From CAZZEX01 sp964653285 (GTDB lineage Bacteria; Chloroflexota; Anaerolineae; B4-G1), in the NCBI GenBank assembly GCA_964653285.1, contig CAZZEX010000155.1, positions 1 to 7,513 of the forward strand: 7,513 nt of DNA. The letters are read 5' to 3'. Positions 5,124-7,513 of the stretch are shown here, piece by piece (position 1 is the stretch's first letter; the number at the start of each line of letters is the position of its first letter). A model generated the notes under the pieces. It had not been told where the DNA came from and did not search any database. It worked only from the letters and a program-made list of their open reading frames with translations. The translations under genes were made by a program, and so were the position numbers.

Positions 5124-6224
5124 ATGCCTGCTACTATCACCCGCCGTGACATGCTCAAGCTGATCACTGCGACCGCTGCGGCAGCGGCGCTTTCGCCCGT
5201 CTTCCACGCCCGCGCCCGTTATCCCATCCCGCCGGGGCCCGACGATGGCGTGGATACCGACGCCTGGGTGCGGATGGGCCGGGCGATCCACACCGTCGCC
5301 TTTTACGACGAACCATCCACCTCCGCCACGCGGCTGGACGCACGCTACCGCGACCAGTCCTTCCTCATCACCAGCCAGGTGCGCGCCCCCTTCAGCGCCC
5401 ACAACAATCTGTGGTACAAGACTACCCTGGGCTACGTTCACTCCGCCTGGGTACTCCCGGTGCGCGTCTATCCCCCCCAACCCTTCATCCGGGACGTCGG
5501 GGAGTGGGGCTTCTGGGGCGAGGTCTCCCAGGTGTTCACCGACGCCCGCGCCCAGCCCCACCCCCAGGCTGGGAAGGTCTACCGGTTCTACGGCGGCACC
5601 GTCTACCACGTCGTGGATGCGTTTGAGGACGAGCAGGGCAGCGGCTGGTACAAGGTCTTCGACGAATTTCCGCCGCCGAGTCCGAGTCATCAGTGGGTAT
5701 TGGCGCGTGACGTACGTCGTGTCCCCCGCGCCGAGATGGCCCCCATCCACCCCTTCGCTGGTGAGAAGCGCATCGAGGTGGATCTGGGCAAACAGTCGCT
5801 GACCTGCTACGAGGGGGAGCGGATCGTGTTCATCACCCTCGTCGCCTCCGGCATAGGGGGGGGGATACAATTGGAGGATGGCACGGTGGTGGACTTAAAA
5901 ACGCACACGGGGGAGACGTGTGTGCTGCTCAAGCAGCCCTCGCGCCACATGTGCAACCGGCCTTATCCGGGGAGGGCGCCCACGGCGGGGGAGATCTTCG
6001 ACCTGCCAGGTATTCCCTGGAACACCTTCTTCGACCTGAGCGGCACCGCCATTCACGGCACTTACTGGCACAACGACTTCGGCATACGGCGCAGCCACGG
6101 CTGTCTCAACGTCTCCTGCGAGGTGGCCCGCTGGATCTACCGCTGGGTCTATCCCATCGGTGGCTGCGAGGACGACTTTATCCAGAGCGACCGCCGGGTC
6201 GGCACGCCGGTCAGCATTTTTTAG
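5124..6224 (+). CDS. Tat-exported L,D-transpeptidase (YkuD) with SH3-like N-terminal region
   Basis: The product has 366 residues from ATG 5124, with GGAG (5114-5117) 6 nt upstream. The N-terminus carries a twin-arginine motif (TRRDMLKL, residues 6-13) and an Ala-rich core (17-26), so export is probably by the Tat route. Residues about 50-115 and 128-200 look like two SH3-type beta barrels, a guess from strand spacing and paired LWYKTTLGYVHSAWV / GWYKVFDE...HQWVLARDV segments. The YkuD domain covers about 216-345 with the hallmark HGTYWHNDFGIRRSHGC at 311-327: His311, His325, and catalytic Cys327. Such enzymes make 3-3 peptidoglycan cross-links or attach proteins to the wall. It lies 21 bp after the GH3-like gene, so the two are probably co-transcribed. 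The stop codon lies inside a heptamer repeat. Confidence 0.9.
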   Translation: MPATITRRDMLKLITATAAAAALSPVFHARARYPIPPGPDDGVDTDAWVRMGRAIHTVAFYDEPSTSATRLDARYRDQSFLITSQVRAPFSAHNNLWYKTTLGYVHSAWVLPVRVYPPQPFIRDVGEWGFWGEVSQVFTDARAQPHPQAGKVYRFYGGTVYHVVDAFEDEQGSGWYKVFDEFPPPSPSHQWVLARDVRRVPRAEMAPIHPFAGEKRIEVDLGKQSLTCYEGERIVFITLVASGIGGGIQLEDGTVVDLKTHTGETCVLLKQPSRHMCNRPYPGRAPTAGEIFDLPGIPWNTFFDLSGTAIHGTYWHNDFGIRRSHGCLNVSCEVARWIYRWVYPIGGCEDDFIQSDRRVGTPVSIF

Positions 6225-6276
6225 CCGTCAGCCATTAGCCGTCAGCCGTTAGCGGTTAGCAGTCAGCGGTTGGCAA
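6221..6276 (+). repeat. Eight tandem 7-bp units (TYAGCNG type)
   Basis: Eight consecutive heptamers: TTAGCCG, TCAGCCA, TTAGCCG, TCAGCCG, TTAGCGG, TTAGCAG, TCAGCGG, TTGGCAA. They run from 6221 to 6276 with decay at the right end. The first unit supplies the TAG stop codon of the L,D-transpeptidase (6222-6224). The array fills much of the gap between two convergent genes. Confidence 0.85.
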
Positions 6277-6371
6277 TGGGGTCGCAGGCTGGAGCCACCG
6301 AAACAAGACTTCGCCGGGCTCAGTCGAGGTGTTTTGACTTCCACTCCATTCAGAGAGGTGCGAAAAACGGG
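6277..6371. other. Convergent intergenic spacer with a repeat-like palindrome, no clear terminator
   Basis: This spacer separates the converging L,D-transpeptidase and lipoprotein genes. It holds GACTTCGCCGGGCTCAGTC (6307-6325), an imperfect palindrome of the CTTCG(N4-5)GCTCAG type also seen inside the GH3-like gene. I see no GC hairpin followed by a T-run on either strand. Confidence 0.4.
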
Positions 6372-7325
6372 CTAACCTTCGGGAGGGTAAAGGGTAAAGG
6401 TTTTCCACACCTGGCGCAGGGGCGGCGGAATGGTCTCGCCGTCTGTCGTCCGCACCCTCAGCACGTACAACCAATAGTCAGGCCCCTGCACAACCAGCGC
6501 CTCGGCCGCCCCTCCCTCTGATCCAGGCCAGCCTTCGTGGAAGAGAAACGCCGTCTGGCCCTGCCACTCTGTCTCCTCGACGTCCAGCACGCGGGGTGGC
6601 TCGTCCAGATCGTGAGTCGTCTCCAGCATCACGACGGCGTTGTTGAGCAACAGAGGCTCGACAGGGCCAGGCGCCCACCACAGCGTGACCTCACCGTCTC
6701 CGTAGCGCCACACATGCCCTCCGGCCTGCTGATCCCCCTGCGACGCCACTTCCACGAAGTCCCGCGGCACATGCACATCTACCCCGGCAGGCAGGACGTC
6801 TGTCAGGTCTCGGAAACAGATAGGGAGCGGCTGGAAAACTAACTCTCGCTCTCCTTCAACCTCCAGCGCGGAGCGCACATATACCAACAGCCGCCAGTCA
6901 CCCTCCAGCGGCTCGAGCGGGAGTTGCAGTGGCTCCTCACCCACGTACAGATTCCCCTCCTGCGGCACCAGGTCGAATGGCCAGCGGGGAGAGCCCTCCG
7001 GGTCTATCACGGTGGCGCGGACGGTGGCCGTCACGCTGACGCCCGGCGGGGGCACCAGTTCCACCTCGATGGGCACCGGCTGCAGAGCCGAGACCTGCCT
7101 GGGCCAGTGGATGGTCAACGCCAGCGGCGGGATCGGGGTGGCGGTCGGGGTCGGGGAAGGAGTCGGCGTGGGTGATGGAGTGAGCGTGGGAGTGGGAACG
7201 GGAACGGGAGTGGGAGTCGGAATCGGTGTTGCTGGCGCACAGGCCGCCAACAGCGCCAGGAGGATGCATAGTTGCAGACCGTTGGTGGGGATTTTTTTAC
7301 GGGCGTTTGAAATTCTGATGCCCAT
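6372..7325 (-). CDS. Predicted lipoprotein with Pro/Thr-rich linker, unknown function
   Basis: The product has 317 residues from ATG 7325, with AAGGAGGT (7332-7339) 6 nt upstream. A basic N-terminus (RISNARKK) and a hydrophobic segment (about 17-28) end in the lipobox LAAC at residues 26-29, so Cys29 should be lipidated and the protein anchored outside the membrane. Residues 30-67 are a Pro/Thr/Ser/Val/Ala-rich linker, a common surface-protein feature in Chloroflexota. The rest (68-317) is globular and beta-rich. Residues 70-170 (LTIHWPRQVSALQPVPIEVEL onward) look like an Ig-like or carbohydrate-binding-type beta sandwich, judged by eye. Residues 171-317 show no motif I recognise. I cannot name a function. 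It converges on the L,D-transpeptidase gene. No -10/-35 pair upstream is convincing. Confidence 0.8.
   Translation of the reverse strand: MGIRISNARKKIPTNGLQLCILLALLAACAPATPIPTPTPVPVPTPTLTPSPTPTPSPTPTATPIPPLALTIHWPRQVSALQPVPIEVELVPPPGVSVTATVRATVIDPEGSPRWPFDLVPQEGNLYVGEEPLQLPLEPLEGDWRLLVYVRSALEVEGERELVFQPLPICFRDLTDVLPAGVDVHVPRDFVEVASQGDQQAGGHVWRYGDGEVTLWWAPGPVEPLLLNNAVVMLETTHDLDEPPRVLDVEETEWQGQTAFLFHEGWPGSEGGAAEALVVQGPDYWLYVLRVRTTDGETIPPPLRQVWKTFTLYPPEG
7125..7238 (-). repeat. Low-complexity DNA encoding the Pro/Thr linker
   Basis: Repeated CCNACN-type hexamers on the coding strand (GGGAGTGGGAAC-like on the plus strand) encode alternating Pro-Thr/Ser/Val. Such stretches change length easily by slippage in multiples of six bases, so the frame is kept while the linker length varies. 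Confidence 0.7.
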
Positions 7326-7331
7326 AACGAT

Positions 7332-7339
7332 ACCTCCTT
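7332..7339 (-). promoter_or_regulatory. Ribosome binding site of the lipoprotein gene
   Basis: AAGGAGGT on the minus strand, 6 nt before ATG 7325. It confirms the start just upstream of the signal peptide. Confidence 0.85.
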
Positions 7340-7460
7340 ACAGGCTCACTCAATTGGCTCAATCGCATGCTGGTTAACGTTCAGCGGCCCTGCTGTGCTA
7401 CAGTCTCTCCGGCCAATAGCGCCTCCACGTATCTTCTCAATATCTTGGGGCAGGGGCGGC

Positions 7461-7511
7461 GTAGGGCGGTTTTGCTAACCGCCATAGGGTCGGATAGCAA
7501 ATCCGACCTAC
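7461..7511. repeat. Double-hairpin palindromic element with complementary loops
   Basis: Outer arms GTAGG (7461-7465) and CCTAC (7507-7511) enclose two hairpins. The first is GGCGGTT-ttgct-AACCGCC (7465-7483); the second is GGTCGGAT-agcaa-ATCCGACC (7488-7508). The two 5-nt loops, TTGCT and AGCAA, are exact reverse complements and could form a kissing pair. The element ends 2 bp before the window edge. It looks like a dispersed intergenic repeat; the architecture parallels the element at 2593-2660 although the sequence differs. Confidence 0.7.
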
Positions 7512-7513
7512 TT

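Noticed and set aside
3987..5870. A 627-codon open frame on the minus strand opposite the GH3-like and L,D-transpeptidase genes
   Set aside because: It is the antisense of two genes with clear catalytic motifs and good ribosome sites. It spans both genes and has no recognisable domain; long antisense frames are common at high GC.
6221..6276. Regulatory iterons or a replication origin
   Set aside because: Heptamers lie at the convergent ends of two genes with no AT-rich region, DnaA boxes or replication gene nearby.
7349..7363. CTCAAT direct repeat (7349-7354 and 7358-7363) upstream of the lipoprotein gene as an operator
   Set aside because: Two 6-bp matches 9 bp apart are too short to rise above chance, and no promoter could be placed around them.

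Overview
This GC-rich window most resembles the genome of an environmental Chloroflexota bacterium, perhaps Anaerolineae-like. The assignment rests on a lipoprotein with a long Pro/Thr linker, an ATPase next to a TPR protein whose repeats carry TQNNLG and LPTGDRAANL signatures, a LiaF-like membrane protein, palindromic intergenic repeats, and strong AGGAGGT ribosome sites. No rRNA or other marker is present, so it is an inference.

Layout. Positions 1-2490 (minus strand) hold a two-gene unit. A STAND/AAA-type ATPase is transcribed from an extended -10 promoter near 2529. Its reading frame overlaps by 23 bp the start of a large TPR protein that runs off the left edge. The ATPase is broken by an exact 26-bp tandem duplication (1485-1536). 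Removing one copy restores a single 426-residue frame. Positions 2491-2732 are intergenic and hold that promoter and a 68-bp cloverleaf-like palindrome. A LiaF-like three-helix membrane protein with an exterior beta-repeat domain (2733-3734, minus) follows. It is divergent from a plus-strand pair at 3906-6224: a short GH3-family adenylating enzyme, then after 21 bp a Tat-exported L,D-transpeptidase. A heptamer repeat starts in the transpeptidase stop codon. A convergent minus-strand lipoprotein (6372-7325) comes next, and a second palindromic element with complementary loops lies at the right edge.

How the genes may work together. The ATPase (P-loop domain plus winged helix) and the TPR protein (degenerate NTPase-like domain plus TPRs) look like an NLR-type signalling ATPase split over two polypeptides. 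Their job is unknown; defence or signalling is a hypothesis and no effector is visible. The 26-bp duplication would truncate the ATPase and probably uncouple TPR translation, so it could be an on/off switch, a decayed gene or an assembly error. The LiaF-like protein, L,D-transpeptidase and lipoprotein are all envelope proteins. The GH3-like enzyme is cytoplasmic and its substrate cannot be told from sequence.
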